From positions 1 to 64,000 of the forward strand of contig JADLAX010000003.1 in the NCBI GenBank assembly GCA_020848035.1: a DNA stretch of 64,000 nucleotides. The letters are read 5' to 3'. Shown one piece after another: positions 33,801-41,900 of this stretch. Origin of the DNA: Anaerolineae bacterium. GTDB taxonomy: Bacteria > Chloroflexota > Anaerolineae > Promineifilales > Promineifilaceae. Below the pieces are notes generated by a model, which saw nothing but the letters and a program-made list of their open reading frames with translations, was not told the DNA's origin and ran no database searches. Each line of letters opens with the position of its first letter. The stretch's first letter is position 1. The position numbers were made by a program, and so were the translations under genes.

Positions 33801-33996
33801 GCGTTTGCACGTTTCGGCGGAGTGGCGGCCGGTGGTTGTGGCCCTCGGCGCAGCCCTGGCCGACATGGTGCTGCACGGCCTGGTCGACCACAGCTTTTTC
33901 CTGGTAGATTTGGCATTCGCCTTTTATTTATTGGTGGGAACGGCCGTCTGGCTGCAAGATCAGCCAATCGAGCCAGACAATGCCTCAGTGGCGTAA
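30817..33996 (+). CDS. glycoside hydrolase-like - O-antigen ligase/polymerase fusion membrane protein
   Basis: 1059 aa from ATG 30817 (AGGTGG directly upstream). One membrane segment (about 10-35) precedes a TIM-barrel hydrolase-like domain (about 50-360). In it, FYIIWDEPN resembles the acid/base N/D-E-P motif of clan A glycoside hydrolases, and FLENWQ may hold the nucleophile. A beta-sandwich of about 130 residues follows (about 385-505). The C-terminal half (about 520-1050) has around 12 hydrophobic segments and the Wzy/WaaL loop HPWFGVGLDNFLYEYRGRYI with SHPHNLLLDF. A combined polymerase and glycan-trimming role at the surface is inference. Two stretches (31859-31909 and 32862-32936) are in-frame dispersed repeats. 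Its 5' end abuts the RAYT right repeat. Confidence 0.82.
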   Translation: MNGAKSSQRARLFTLLWLILALVALLASGALQFRHNFLTRGIPDGLPEPVNFGGVQPGLNVYLNQYDDAALAHNLQQIADLGVRFVKQPFYFREDFDWGEADRLVTAVSAHNLTLVPLLDGNPDNHFAPVETAVFAQWTAEFATRYGDTIQFYIIWDEPNLASHWGSQPPNADDYGALLSAAASAIRTADGDAVIVAAPLAPTVETGPSNLADHLFLQQLYETDAASAFDIAAAKPYGFNSPPDDRTVANETLNFSRLILLREVMVRNGDSHKAVWAGNWGWNSLPADWSGDPSIWGEVTAAQQAAYTVAALERARLEWPWLGVAFLENWQPDAPPDDPRWGFSVAGASTSSTTASATSTGSVAEALQTYLAEQNTAVAQPGFHLAQPNNPAQIYDGGWEFSPEFGADIGQQPDDVLLGDKVTFTFTGTDLGLRVRRADFRARFYITIDGQPANALPHDENGSMLILTSAVKSDDYLATEPVARNLPPGVHTAEIVASRGWDQWALNGFSVGYQPPDTWYTWGMGLLAGTAVLSLILAIRTGRQAGWSDWFRRQRQRFVALNTSWQLGVTAVTATLVFLAGWFTWAEQMGGVYRRLGDGSQLALTAAVASVYYVAPTFLLYAAALLVLFGLLYWRPVWGLVLVAFCFPFYVTPAAKPILNYRFSPIEVFTLVTFAAYAASRITFHVSRFKNRSLPITAHRLRLTDYGVLALTALATASLFFTNRLDVASNEWRVVIVEPALFYWVLRGTRPKSAEMWRILDGFVLGGLVVALYGLWQIGFARDELITAEGGLLRLRSIYGSPNNVALYLGRVVPLLGAMALLGSKQIHGKRWWIYTAVLLPTLLAFLLTFSKGGLFLGLPAAFVIIFWQWQAVNGRKTWPWLLVFGAMGAAGLVAIEQIPALAGRLSLTGETGVFRLSLWQASLNMVRDHPWFGVGLDNFLYEYRGRYILESAWRDPNLSHPHNLLLDFATRIGLPGLLAGLWLIGNLARTLWRLRLHVSAEWRPVVVALGAALADMVLHGLVDHSFFLVDLAFAFYLLVGTAVWLQDQPIEPDNASVA
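31859..31909. repeat. CTTCGACAAGCTCA repeat inside coding sequence
   Basis: CTTCGACAAGCTCA (31859-31872) and CTTCGACAGGCTCAGTGGCC (31889-31908) with complementary GGCC ends. They encode the low-complexity stretch ASTSSTTASATSTGSVAEAL. A third copy, inverted, lies in another gene at 34704-34718. Confidence 0.75.
32862..32936. repeat. two repeat families inside coding sequence
   Basis: CACCTTTCACGTTTCACGTTTCA (32862-32884; GTGAAAC family) is followed by AATTACCGCTCACCGCTTACGGCTCACCGATTACGG (32901-32936), heptad-like units. Translated in frame they give a polar linker in the membrane domain. Confidence 0.75.
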
Positions 33997-34137
33997 CTAA
34001 CCGGTTAAACGAGTGTTTTCCTCTTTGGTGCGGGCCAGCCACGCCTCCAAAGTCTCCTTGACAATCTGGGGGTTGGTCTTACAATTGCCCGCCATACACC
34101 AATTAAAAAAACAAACGTTTTCTTGAAGGAGATTAGA

Positions 34138-34377
34138 ATGAGCGACACAGAAGCGCAAGTGAAAGAAATTATTGTGGAATTATTAGGCGTTGACGAAGAT
34201 CAAATTGTGTCTGAGGCGCGTTTCCGGGAAGACCTGGAAGCCGACTCGTTGGACCTGGTTGAGCTGATCATGGCCTTTGAAGAGCGTTTCAACGGCGAGA
34301 TTTCTGACGAAGAAGCCCAGAAAATTACCACCGTTGGCGAAGCGGTTACCTACATCGACACCCACATGCGGGCATAA
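34138..34377 (+). CDS. acpP: acyl carrier protein
   Basis: 79 aa from ATG 34138, with AAGGAG upstream. Carries acyl chains on 4'-phosphopantetheine for fatty acid synthesis. The attachment motif is [10 protein letters not shown], with the Ser near residue 38, in a four-helix acidic protein of the usual length. It stands alone, without the fab genes usually seen beside acpP. A 66-bp inverted repeat and an intrinsic terminator follow. Confidence 0.96.
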   Translation: MSDTEAQVKEIIVELLGVDEDQIVSEARFREDLEADSLDLVELIMAFEERFNGEISDEEAQKITTVGEAVTYIDTHMRA

Positions 34378-34382
34378 AAAGA

Positions 34383-34449
34383 AATTGAGTAATTGGGTAA
34401 GTGAGTAATTGAATTACCAAATTACCCAATTACTCAATTACTTAATTAC
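34383..34449. repeat. GAGTAATTGGGTAA inverted repeat
   Basis: Units TTGAGTAATTGGGTAAGTGA and their complement TTACCCAATTACTCAATTAC form a long AT-rich hairpin of period-7 units between acpP and its terminator. Family members: 38850-38925 and fragments at 9649 and 13049. Confidence 0.8.
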
Positions 34450-34458
34450 AACTTCATC

Positions 34459-34500
34459 AGCGCTCTCAACAACACTACTTGTTGAGGGCGCTATTTTTTT
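34459..34500 (+). terminator. intrinsic terminator of acpP
   Basis: AGCGCTCTCAACAA, loop CACTAC, TTGTTGAGGGCGCT, then A and seven Ts. The T-run overlaps the last codons of the convergent gene (34491-35126), where it encodes the C-terminal KK. Confidence 0.9.
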
Positions 34501-35126
34501 GCCATCTGCCAGGCGGCCAGCAGCACAACGGCCGTATGCCCCACCCCGTTCAGCCAGAACCCCGGCCCGTAGCCCAGCTCTAACCGCAGCAGATCGCTGA
34601 CAAACGGCCGTACTTCCAGATAAATCAGCATCGGCAAAATCAGCCCGACCAACCCCACCCCAACCATCAACACGCGGCTAACTGGTGTCAGCCACATCTT
34701 GCGCTGAGCTTGTCGAAGCGGCCGTTTTTCGCTACCTAACAGTGCCAGCAAACCCGCGACCACGACCACCAGCGCAATGGCCGCCACACGCGAAAGGTAT
34801 TCGCTCTGGCTCGGTCCGGTTAAATCTTCCAGCGCCGGGAAGGCCAGCAAACTGACCACGACGGCCACCCCACGGAAGAGCCAGGTTTGGAAACGGCCGT
34901 TGCCCCACCCCACCGTAAAAAAGAGCATCGCCAGCGCCAGCGTGATCGGCGGCAGGTAAAACCAGTTGCGCTTCACGCCCAGGCCAAAAAATTTGGTCCA
35001 TTCGCCCATCTCAAAGCCCAGCAGCTGCAGCCCGGCCGACGGCCCTGGCAGCCAGACCATGAAGTAACCTACCAAAATCGTGGTAAAGCTGAGAAGAAAG
35101 ATGGTTTGTTGCTGTGGTTTGGTCAT
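34491..35126 (-). CDS. six-helix integral membrane protein, unknown function
   Basis: 211 aa with six hydrophobic segments (about 8-28, 55-75, 83-98, 112-130, 150-172 and 185-205). No motif of a known enzyme or transporter was recognised. The cytoplasmic loop around residues 132-145 (SEKRPLRQAQRKM) is partly encoded by a dispersed CTTCGACAAGCTCAG-type repeat (34704-34718). The gene ends inside the acpP terminator and is separated from the AAA+ gene by a hairpin repeat. Confidence 0.78.
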   Translation of the reverse strand: MTKPQQQTIFLLSFTTILVGYFMVWLPGPSAGLQLLGFEMGEWTKFFGLGVKRNWFYLPPITLALAMLFFTVGWGNGRFQTWLFRGVAVVVSLLAFPALEDLTGPSQSEYLSRVAAIALVVVVAGLLALLGSEKRPLRQAQRKMWLTPVSRVLMVGVGLVGLILPMLIYLEVRPFVSDLLRLELGYGPGFWLNGVGHTAVVLLAAWQMAKK

Positions 35127-35153
35127 GGGGAGTGTTTGTTGTGGGGAATGTTG

Positions 35154-35232
35154 CCCTCACCCCAACCCTCTCCCAGAGGGAGAGGGAGCTTAGTTCCCTC
35201 CCCCTTCCAGGGGGAGGGTTAGGGTGGGGGTT
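35154..35232. repeat. CCCTCACCC-family double hairpin
   Basis: CCCTCACCCCAACCCTCTCC, a GAGAGGGAG arm, then CCCTCCCCCTTCCAGGGGGAGGG and TTAGGGTGGGGGTT. Same double-hairpin layout as 3226-3304 and 13541-13624. It reaches the stop codon of the Mg-chelatase-like gene. Confidence 0.85.
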
Positions 35233-36361
35233 AAGCTTTAAAAACGGCCGTTAACACCGCATCTTCCTCTTCCTGGTCGGCAAAAAAGCGGGCCAGCTGG
35301 GGGCTTTGCCGCTGGCGCAGCGCCAACAATGCCACCGCCTGCACATCCTCCGGCAACGTTTCGTGGCGCTCGTCGGCGGCGGCGTGGGCCCGGGCGGCTT
35401 CAAACAGGGTGATTTCTGCCCGGTTGGAGTCGATGGCCAGCTGCCGCACCAGCTTCAGCCCCAATTCCCGCGCCGCGTCGCTGACGGTTACCTGCGGCAG
35501 CCGGTCACGCGCCTGCTGGATTTCCTCAGCCAGCGCCAACGTACCCTCGGCGAAGCTGGCGGCAAACAGTTCCGGGCGGTATTTGTAGGCCATGGCCCGC
35601 TCGTATGCCTGGTAGCGCAGCGCCGGATCGTCCAGGCCGCGCACCACGGCGCGCAGGCCAAAACGGTCCATCAGCTGCGGCCGCAGCCGCCCTTCCTCCG
35701 GGTTCATCGAGCCGATGAGCATGAGGCGGGCGTTATAGGTCATCTTCAGCGGACCGCGCCGCACGGTGTAATGCCCCTGCGCCGCTGCGTCCAAAATGGC
35801 GTCGGTGATGGCGTCATCGAGCAGATTCACCTCGTCGATGTACAAAATGTGCCGGTCGGCGTGGCCCAAAATGCCGCGCTCCAGCCGCACCCGGTTTTGC
35901 TCCAGGGCCACCCGCTCGTTGATGCCGCCGACCACATCGTCCAGCCGGGCGTTAAGCGGCAGCTCAAAAATGCGCACTTTGTCAACGGCCGTTAGCGCTT
36001 CGCCGTGCCCAAATTTGGTGGCACACTCCAGGCAGACGCCGTCCATGCCCAGCTGCTCAATCATCTCCTCGGTGCAGCCGTTCACGCACAGGCTGTGTTT
36101 GACGGTGGGCAGCAAATCGGTGAGGGAGCGAACGGCCGTTGTTTTGGCCGTGCCGCGTGGCCCAATCAGCAGCACGCCGCCCACTTCCGGGTTGATGAGC
36201 GAGAGGGTCAGCGCCAGCTTCATTTCCACCTGGCCCACGATGGCCAAAAAGGGAAACGGTTCGGTTTCAGCCCGGCCCATGTCGGCGTCGGGCAGGTCGG
36301 TGATTTTGGCCGCCGAGGCCTGGCGCAAAATGTCTAGCAGCTTGGAGTGGCGTTCGATCAT
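35231..36361 (-). CDS. AAA+ ATPase, magnesium chelatase subunit I-like
   Basis: 376 aa. Walker A GPRGTAKTT (about 67-75), Walker B ILYIDEVNLLDD (about 170-181), and the sensor region MLIGSMNPEEGRLRPQLMDRFGLR are classic for the ChlI/BchI group. A four-Cys stretch (CVNGC and, about 15 residues later, CLEC; residues 91-115) could bind zinc. Neither ChlD nor ChlH is in the window, and no other tetrapyrrole gene is near, so a chelatase role is not shown. A MoxR-like chaperone role with a VWA partner elsewhere is equally possible. Its start overlaps the thioesterase stop (ATGA). Confidence 0.88.
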   Translation of the reverse strand: MIERHSKLLDILRQASAAKITDLPDADMGRAETEPFPFLAIVGQVEMKLALTLSLINPEVGGVLLIGPRGTAKTTAVRSLTDLLPTVKHSLCVNGCTEEMIEQLGMDGVCLECATKFGHGEALTAVDKVRIFELPLNARLDDVVGGINERVALEQNRVRLERGILGHADRHILYIDEVNLLDDAITDAILDAAAQGHYTVRRGPLKMTYNARLMLIGSMNPEEGRLRPQLMDRFGLRAVVRGLDDPALRYQAYERAMAYKYRPELFAASFAEGTLALAEEIQQARDRLPQVTVSDAARELGLKLVRQLAIDSNRAEITLFEAARAHAAADERHETLPEDVQAVALLALRQRQSPQLARFFADQEEEDAVLTAVFKA

Positions 36362-36843
36362 AAACTTTCCTGGTGGCGCTGCTGCAAGCGGCGCGCCTGC
36401 CGTTGGGCGGCTCGTTCAAAACGGGCTTTTTCTTCGTCGGTTTCTAAAGTTAGCGGCGGTACGGGGACAGGACGGCCGTTTTCATCCAGCGCCACGTAGA
36501 CAAAATAGGCGGTGTTGGTGTGGGTTACGGCCCCGGTAATGACGTTTTCGGCCGTTACCACCACCCGGGTTTCCATCGAGGTGCGCCCGACCCAGGTCAC
36601 TTCGGCGCGCACGGTCATCAGGTTGCCAATCTGCACCGGGGAGTGAAAATTCATCGAGTCCACCGTCACGGTAACGGCCGGACGGCGGGCGTGTTTGGTG
36701 GCGGCCATGCCGCCCGCTTCGTCGCACAGCTTCATGATGAAGCCGCCGTGCACGTTACCGAGGGTATTGGCATCGGTCGGCCCCATCAGCTGGGTTAGGG
36801 TAATTTGGGAGTCAGACGGCCGTTTTGCATCCATATTGCTCAT
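36358..36843 (-). CDS. acyl-CoA thioesterase, hotdog fold (YciA/BFIT type)
   Basis: 161 aa. Hydrolyses acyl-CoA to free acid and CoA. Visible features are LMGPTDANTLGNVHGGFIMKLCDEAGGMAA, with the conserved Asn/His-Gly-Gly segment and catalytic Asp, then VTVTVDSMNFHSPVQIGNLM and a basic C-terminal tail with many Arg and Gln. Single hotdog domain, so it should assemble as an oligomer. It overlaps the AAA+ gene by 4 bp. Confidence 0.9.
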   Translation of the reverse strand: MSNMDAKRPSDSQITLTQLMGPTDANTLGNVHGGFIMKLCDEAGGMAATKHARRPAVTVTVDSMNFHSPVQIGNLMTVRAEVTWVGRTSMETRVVVTAENVITGAVTHTNTAYFVYVALDENGRPVPVPPLTLETDEEKARFERAAQRQARRLQQRHQESL

Positions 36844-36848
36844 ACCAA

Positions 36849-36925
36849 AGATTGGCCACAGAGTTCACAGAGGACTCAGAGAATAGATCCCCCTCTCTTA
36901 TTTCTCTTTTCCCTCTGTGGCTTAT
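36849..36925. repeat. CCACAGAG-type short-period repeat
   Basis: GGCCACAGAGTTCACAGAGG and the facing CCCTCTGTGGCTTATTTTTT arms enclose CTC/TCT-rich DNA between two minus-strand genes. It resembles 59072-59131 and 60643-60703 in unit length and may act as a weak terminator. Confidence 0.65.
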
Positions 36926-36930
36926 TTTTT

Positions 36931-37281
36931 CTATTCCATGTCGGGGCGGGTCTCGGAAACGTAAACGAGCCGCTCGGGAAATTCTTCAAACATGTCGATG
37001 ATCTGGTGGGGCAGCGACGGCAGCAGGGGGGCCAGGGGCATATTGGCGGGAATTTTCGGCCGTTCCGGTCGCGGTGGTGGCTCCAGCCGCAGCTTGTCGA
37101 CGGGGCGGGTGCGTTTGCGCAGCAGCCGCTTGTCATCGCTTAAAAAGCCAAGATACAGGCCGCCCGTGTCATAAATTTCGCGGCCAACGGCAAAACCAAT
37201 CCACTCGCCATCCACGTTAAACAAATTTCCCTGGGAGTACACCGCCACCCACTCACCATCTGTGCGATAAATTGGAACCAT
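36931..37281 (-). CDS. small beta-repeat (GEW) protein, unknown function
   Basis: 116 aa. The first 55 residues hold a repeated short beta motif: IYRTDGEWVAVYSQGNLFNVDGEW... and IYDTGGLYLGFLSDDKRLL. This may be a 4-fold beta-flower-like domain, an assignment made from memory. A proline-rich basic linker and a short C-terminal helix follow. No signal peptide. A near-consensus promoter lies 42 bp upstream, so it is a separately expressed gene. Function unknown. Confidence 0.75.
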   Translation of the reverse strand: MVPIYRTDGEWVAVYSQGNLFNVDGEWIGFAVGREIYDTGGLYLGFLSDDKRLLRKRTRPVDKLRLEPPPRPERPKIPANMPLAPLLPSLPHQIIDMFEEFPERLVYVSETRPDME

Positions 37282-37322
37282 ACGTGCCTTCCTTAAGCCC
37301 TGAATCGTCTTTTCGTGCCTGC

Positions 37323-37351
37323 ATTATAGTGGCGGGCCGAGGCATTATCAA
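37323..37351 (-). promoter_or_regulatory. sigma70-type promoter of the GEW-protein gene
   Basis: TTGATA (37351-37346), 17-bp spacer, TATAAT (37328-37323). Predicted transcription start near 37316, about 35 nt before the start codon at 37281. Confidence 0.75.
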
Positions 37352-37377
37352 GAAACGATCACCCAGGGCAAAGAAAA

Positions 37378-37407
37378 GTGCCAGGTAAACACCCACTTAC
37401 CTGGCAC
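37378..37407 (-). terminator. intrinsic terminator downstream of the 431-aa NTPase gene
   Basis: GTGCCAGGTAA, loop of 8, TTACCTGGCAC, followed on the minus strand by TTTTCTTT. On the plus strand a T-run also follows, so it can act in both directions. Confidence 0.7.
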
Positions 37408-37420
37408 CATACATTTTTTT

Positions 37421-37495
37421 GGGCCGCGAATTTCGCGAATTAGCGCGAAGCTAAATCATCATTCGTGAAAATTCGCGAAATTCGCGGCAGATTTT
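37421..37495. repeat. GCGAATTTCGCG-type repeat
   Basis: GCCGCGAATTTCGCGAATTA and AATTCGCGAAATTCGCGG arms face each other around TAAATCATCATTCG. Period-7/8 units, just after the stop of the 431-aa NTPase gene. Confidence 0.7.
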
Positions 37496-37502
37496 CTGAG
37501 CA

Positions 37503-38798
37503 TCAGACGATGTCGCCGCGCTCGACGCGAATGGCTTCGGTGAGCTTTTCCAGGTCGCGGCGATTGCGCCAGTAGTTGACCATTTCACGGGCCTTGGCTG
37601 GCTTACTTTGCCCCGGCAGCGATTCAAAATCCATGCCCAGATCAAAACAAAGCGTGCGCAGTTCGTCCAGGTCGAAGGAGTCGACCAGGACATGGCGAAT
37701 GCGGGCCAGTTCGGCACCAGAGGGGGTGGGCAGGATGGGCTGGGCCGGTTCTTGCCGGGCGTACTGCCGCAGCCAGGTCTGGAAGATACGGCCGTTAATC
37801 CACACCGTCGCCTCAGATCGATACAGCAGCCCATAGCCATGCAGGCGGCGCACGAGGGCGTCCAGCTCAAGCGGGGGGTAGTTGAGGTCGGTTAACGGCC
37901 GTTCCCCACTCACCGTCAGCAGAATGGCCCGCTCGGTGGTCGTAAAACTGTGCCACCACTGGTCAAAATAGGGGGCCAGGTCGGCGGCCAGCTGCTGGCG
38001 GATCAGCTCGGCATCGGGCACACCACCGGCCCGAATGCGCTGGAACCATTTGGCGGCCGTCGCCTGCACAAAAAAGGGCATCGACCCCGCCAGCTCCTGG
38101 ATGGCCATCACGTCGTCTTCGCTAAACGTCACGCCGCCCTTGGCCGCTGGGGTGTCAATCAGCGCCATCGCCTCCGTCAGCTCCAGCGCCGACATGTAAA
38201 TCGGCGTGGGGTAAAAAATGTTGTAGAAGGGGGAAGTTGGCGGCAGGCCGAGGCGTGCCCCCAGCGTGTACAAATCCCAGTACGACGCCGTGACGCAGGC
38301 CAGGTCGTAGTCCAGCACGCCGGTCATGGCGCGCAGCTCGGTCAGGAAATCATGGGTAAAGCCTTCGGTGCGCAGGTGGTCAAATTCGTCCAGCAGCAGC
38401 ACAATGCGCTGCCCCGGAAACTGGCACAGGTACGCCTCTACGTCATAAAGTTTGGTCTGCCCCAGCGGTGATTCTTTCCACAAATAACCACTCTTGCCCT
38501 TGCCCAGCGCCACCTTTAGGCGCTGCAGCAGCCGATAATAAAAATCCGACGGGCTTTTGCAGGAGGAAAGATCGATGTACACCATGGTGTAATCGTCCGG
38601 GTCCGCCAGATATTGGGCCATCGTGCTGGGATGGGCAATGTACTGCAAAAATGACGTCTTCCCGGCGCGCCGTACGCCTAAAATGCTGACAGACTGCGCC
38701 TGCCGTCCCCCAATGATCTCGTAGAAGCGGGTGACTTGTTCATGACGGCCGTAAAAATCGGCCGGATGCTTAATGGGATGCCCAACAATGTACGACAT
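37503..38798 (-). CDS. P-loop NTPase (STAND/Orc-like) with C-terminal death-like effector-associated domain
   Basis: 431 aa. N-terminal phrase FYGRHEQVTRFYEII, then Walker A GVRRAGKTS (41-49), Walker B RIVLLLDEFDHL (about 130-141) and a sensor-like CVTASYWDL. A winged-helix segment (about 280-350) follows. Residues about 365-431 (LARIRHVLVDSFDLDELRTL, then DLGMDF and a basic helix) resemble the small helical effector-associated domains found on bacterial NTPases, caspase-like and TIR proteins. This assignment comes from remembered sequence pattern. Such proteins act as switches that recruit effectors through like-with-like domain contacts. It lies downstream of the giant NTPase fusion in the same direction. 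Confidence 0.82.
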   Translation of the reverse strand: MSYIVGHPIKHPADFYGRHEQVTRFYEIIGGRQAQSVSILGVRRAGKTSFLQYIAHPSTMAQYLADPDDYTMVYIDLSSCKSPSDFYYRLLQRLKVALGKGKSGYLWKESPLGQTKLYDVEAYLCQFPGQRIVLLLDEFDHLRTEGFTHDFLTELRAMTGVLDYDLACVTASYWDLYTLGARLGLPPTSPFYNIFYPTPIYMSALELTEAMALIDTPAAKGGVTFSEDDVMAIQELAGSMPFFVQATAAKWFQRIRAGGVPDAELIRQQLAADLAPYFDQWWHSFTTTERAILLTVSGERPLTDLNYPPLELDALVRRLHGYGLLYRSEATVWINGRIFQTWLRQYARQEPAQPILPTPSGAELARIRHVLVDSFDLDELRTLCFDLGMDFESLPGQSKPAKAREMVNYWRNRRDLEKLTEAIRVERGDIV

Positions 38799-38849
38799 AA
38801 AAATACAGCTCCAGCAGGTAAAAATTGCCCCAAACTAACAATACTGGGT

Positions 38850-38925
38850 CATTGAGTCATTGAGTAATTGGGTAATTAAAGCGATTCATTGCCCAATTAC
38901 TTAATTACCTGATTAATTACAGTCA
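38850..38925. repeat. GAGTAATTGGGTAA inverted repeat
   Basis: GGGTCATTGAGTCATTGAGT and AATTGGGTAATTAAAG face CCCAATTACTTAATTACCTG. Same family as 34383-34449. It separates the two NTPase genes and abuts the stop codon of the larger one. Confidence 0.8.
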
Positions 38926-41900
38926 TCAGGTCGTGGATAAGAGTGATCCCAAAGGATGTTTGCGCGCCACCCAGCGGCGCAGCAGGTCAAACGAAATGGC
39001 ATATGCGTAATCTTTGCTGATGAGCGTGGGTTCCCAGCCATTGGGTTGGGCCAGCCGCCGCTGAATTTGCCGCTCTACCGGCACCCGGGTCAGCAGCCGC
39101 CGTACTTCCAGCTGCTTCAGGGCCATATTGATGGCATCTTCAGAGTAGGTGGTATCGCGCAGCCGCGACGAAATCTCGGTGCGCGATACGTTTTCCTCAC
39201 CAATGTCGTGGGTACCGGCCAGGGAAGCCATGACAAAACGTTCGACGGCCGTACTCTCATTCCACAAGTGCTGCAAATGACTATCATCCTCTTCAATCAC
39301 CAGGTTGATTATGTCCCGCACGTCCCCAATCGTAATCAGCTTGCTCCGCCGCCCTTCCAGGTTGGTAGAACTAACCAGGCGGTGGCAGATGAGCTGGCTA
39401 AAATAGGGATGGCCGCGCGTGGCGAGCCAGATGCGATCGACCGCCAAATCATCATATTGAATCATCGGCGCGACTGGCTCACGAATCAAGGTCTCCGTCT
39501 CCTCACGACTTAACGAATCAATTTCCCGGCTGATGCCGACGTGGAAAATAATGCTCCAATAATCTTCTACCAGCTGGTTGGTACCCGCCAGAATAAAGGT
39601 CACCCGCGTCCGGTGCTGCATCAGCGAGCGCAGATAGGGGAAGATGTCCGACGACAACCGGCCCCGGGCTACACTTTCTTGCAGCTGCTCCAGCTCGTCG
39701 ATGATGAGCACCAACAGCCCATTTTGCGGCAGCGCATCCTCAACTTCATCCAGGAAATGGTCAAACTCGCTGAACAGCGTACCGTTAGAGGACCAATTTT
39801 CACGTAAGTTGATGGTGATGCCACGTTTGTGCAGGTTGCGCACGATGTGCTGGGCAAAGCGGGCAAAAAACTCCGGCATTTCACAGCCCGCCAGCCGCTG
39901 TAAATCAATGTACACCGGGTAGATGGGATAGCCGGGATACTCGCGGATGGTTTTGCCGCGTTTTCCACCCACCAGCTGGTACAGCGTTGAGGTCTTGCCC
40001 ATGCGCCGCTGGCCGTACAGGATGAGGGTGTGCGGCTGGGTTTTGCCCAACAGATTTTCCTCAATCCACATAAACACGTCTTCGCGACCCTTGTACAGCT
40101 CTTCAGACGCGGGCGTCAGCGGCTTGCCTACCACGTACGGATTGTCGATGTGGAACAGCGAGCGCTCCTGCGCCTGGAAGTTCACCGGCTTTTCGATGAG
40201 CTGGCGGTATTCGTGGCCGCGCACATCGTAGTAGGTGGCACGCAGGGTGAGGCTGGTCTGCTTCTCACGCGGCTGCAACCAGATGGACACCGGGTATTCT
40301 TGCCCGGCATCCAGCGTACCCACGGATAAAACGGCCGATTCCCGCTCCGTCTCATACCCGGTGGAAGGCAGCACCTCCAGGGTCACGTTCTCCATCAGGC
40401 TGCCAAACAGGGGGTTAACCAGCCGGGCAATGACGTTGGCCCGCCCCCGGCTCACCACCACATCTTCGGTTTCCAGCTCAAAGTCCAACGACACCATCAG
40501 GTCTGATCCTTGCGTTGAGGTGATTTCACCCAACTCTTGCAAGATCATGCGGGTTGTTTCGGAAATAGGCCGGTTGTCGACGGTGCGCAGGCGCTCAATT
40601 TCGGCGCGGGAGACCAGAATGTTCTCGCGATCTTTCGAGAATCGCTGGGCATACCAGTCAAACTCTTCGCGGCTCAGCGGATGGCGCGGCAGCAGCTCAA
40701 TCTGGAAAATGCGGAATTCATAATCCTTAAAGACAAATTCACGGCGCGAGAACTGCCGCTTTTGCACCGGCTTAAACTCGTGCACAATGCGGTAATCTTT
40801 GGGGCTGCGAATGCCCAGCTCTTCTTGCAGCTCACGCTGGATGGCGCGGGCAAAGGAGTCGCGGTCGCCTTTTTGGTTATCCACCTTGCCGCCGACCAGG
40901 TTAAACATGCCCCAGTTGCTGTTCCATTGCAGCAGATATTTGCGGTCTTCGCCGCTGCCCACGGTGATGGCGGCAAAGGAGCTGCGTTGACGCAAGTTAG
41001 ACAGGACTTCGGTGAGTTCTAACGGCCGTTCCCCACCCTCAATCGCCTGCTTGCCCGACACCAGTGCCGAAATCAGCGCCAGCCGCTTGGCCCACGGGGC
41101 ACTATCCAGCCCCTTAAACTTCAGCGCCGCCACGCTGTGGAAAAATACCGCTACCGGGAAGTGGTACTTAAACCGCTCCGGGCTGTACGTTTCGGCAATC
41201 TGGCGCAGCGAAAAGAGGAAGTAAAGCAGGTTTTCCGAATACATCGGGAAATGGGTGTACAGATTGTCGTACCACTCCGGCTGGTAATCGCGCAGGCTGG
41301 CCAGAAAATCTTCAAAGGTGAATTCGGCCGTTTGCAGCAGCACGTTCTCAACCAGCAGGGCAAACTGCGTGGCCGTGTTGTCGTCCCACAACCCTTCATC
41401 CACCATTTCTTTGTAGAGGCGGTACAAAATGTGGGTGCGAAACTCCACTTCCAGCTTGGCCAGGTCAAAATAGACGTGCCCTGGCCGGGCATCGGAAAAG
41501 TCGATGAACCAGACCGGCATCTCATCACTGACCTCAACCAGGATGTTGCTGGTGTTTAAATCGCCGTGCACCACCGGCGATACCTGCGGGATGGGCACAA
41601 TCATGTCCTCACGGCCGATTTCCCACAGCAAACAGCGCACGTTGGTGATGGGCGACAGGAATCGCCCCGAAGCAAATTCAAACGCATCGCTCTCAAAATC
41701 GAATGGCGTGCCGGTAATGTCTTCAATGCTTTTGGCCAGAATAGATTCATCCGTGGCCTTCACTCGCCCGCGTACGCTAATGCGCTTGCCCCGGCGGAAG
41801 ACAGGATGCGTCAACATCTGCCGCTGTGACTGGCGCAAGCGAATCTTAAAGCGCAAAATGGGATGGTTTTTGTCTTTAAGCAGATTAGAAATGGGATACC

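Noticed and set aside
35231..36361. Part of a bacteriochlorophyll synthesis cluster
   Set aside because: No other bch/chl gene lies within the window; the neighbours are a thioesterase and unknown membrane protein.
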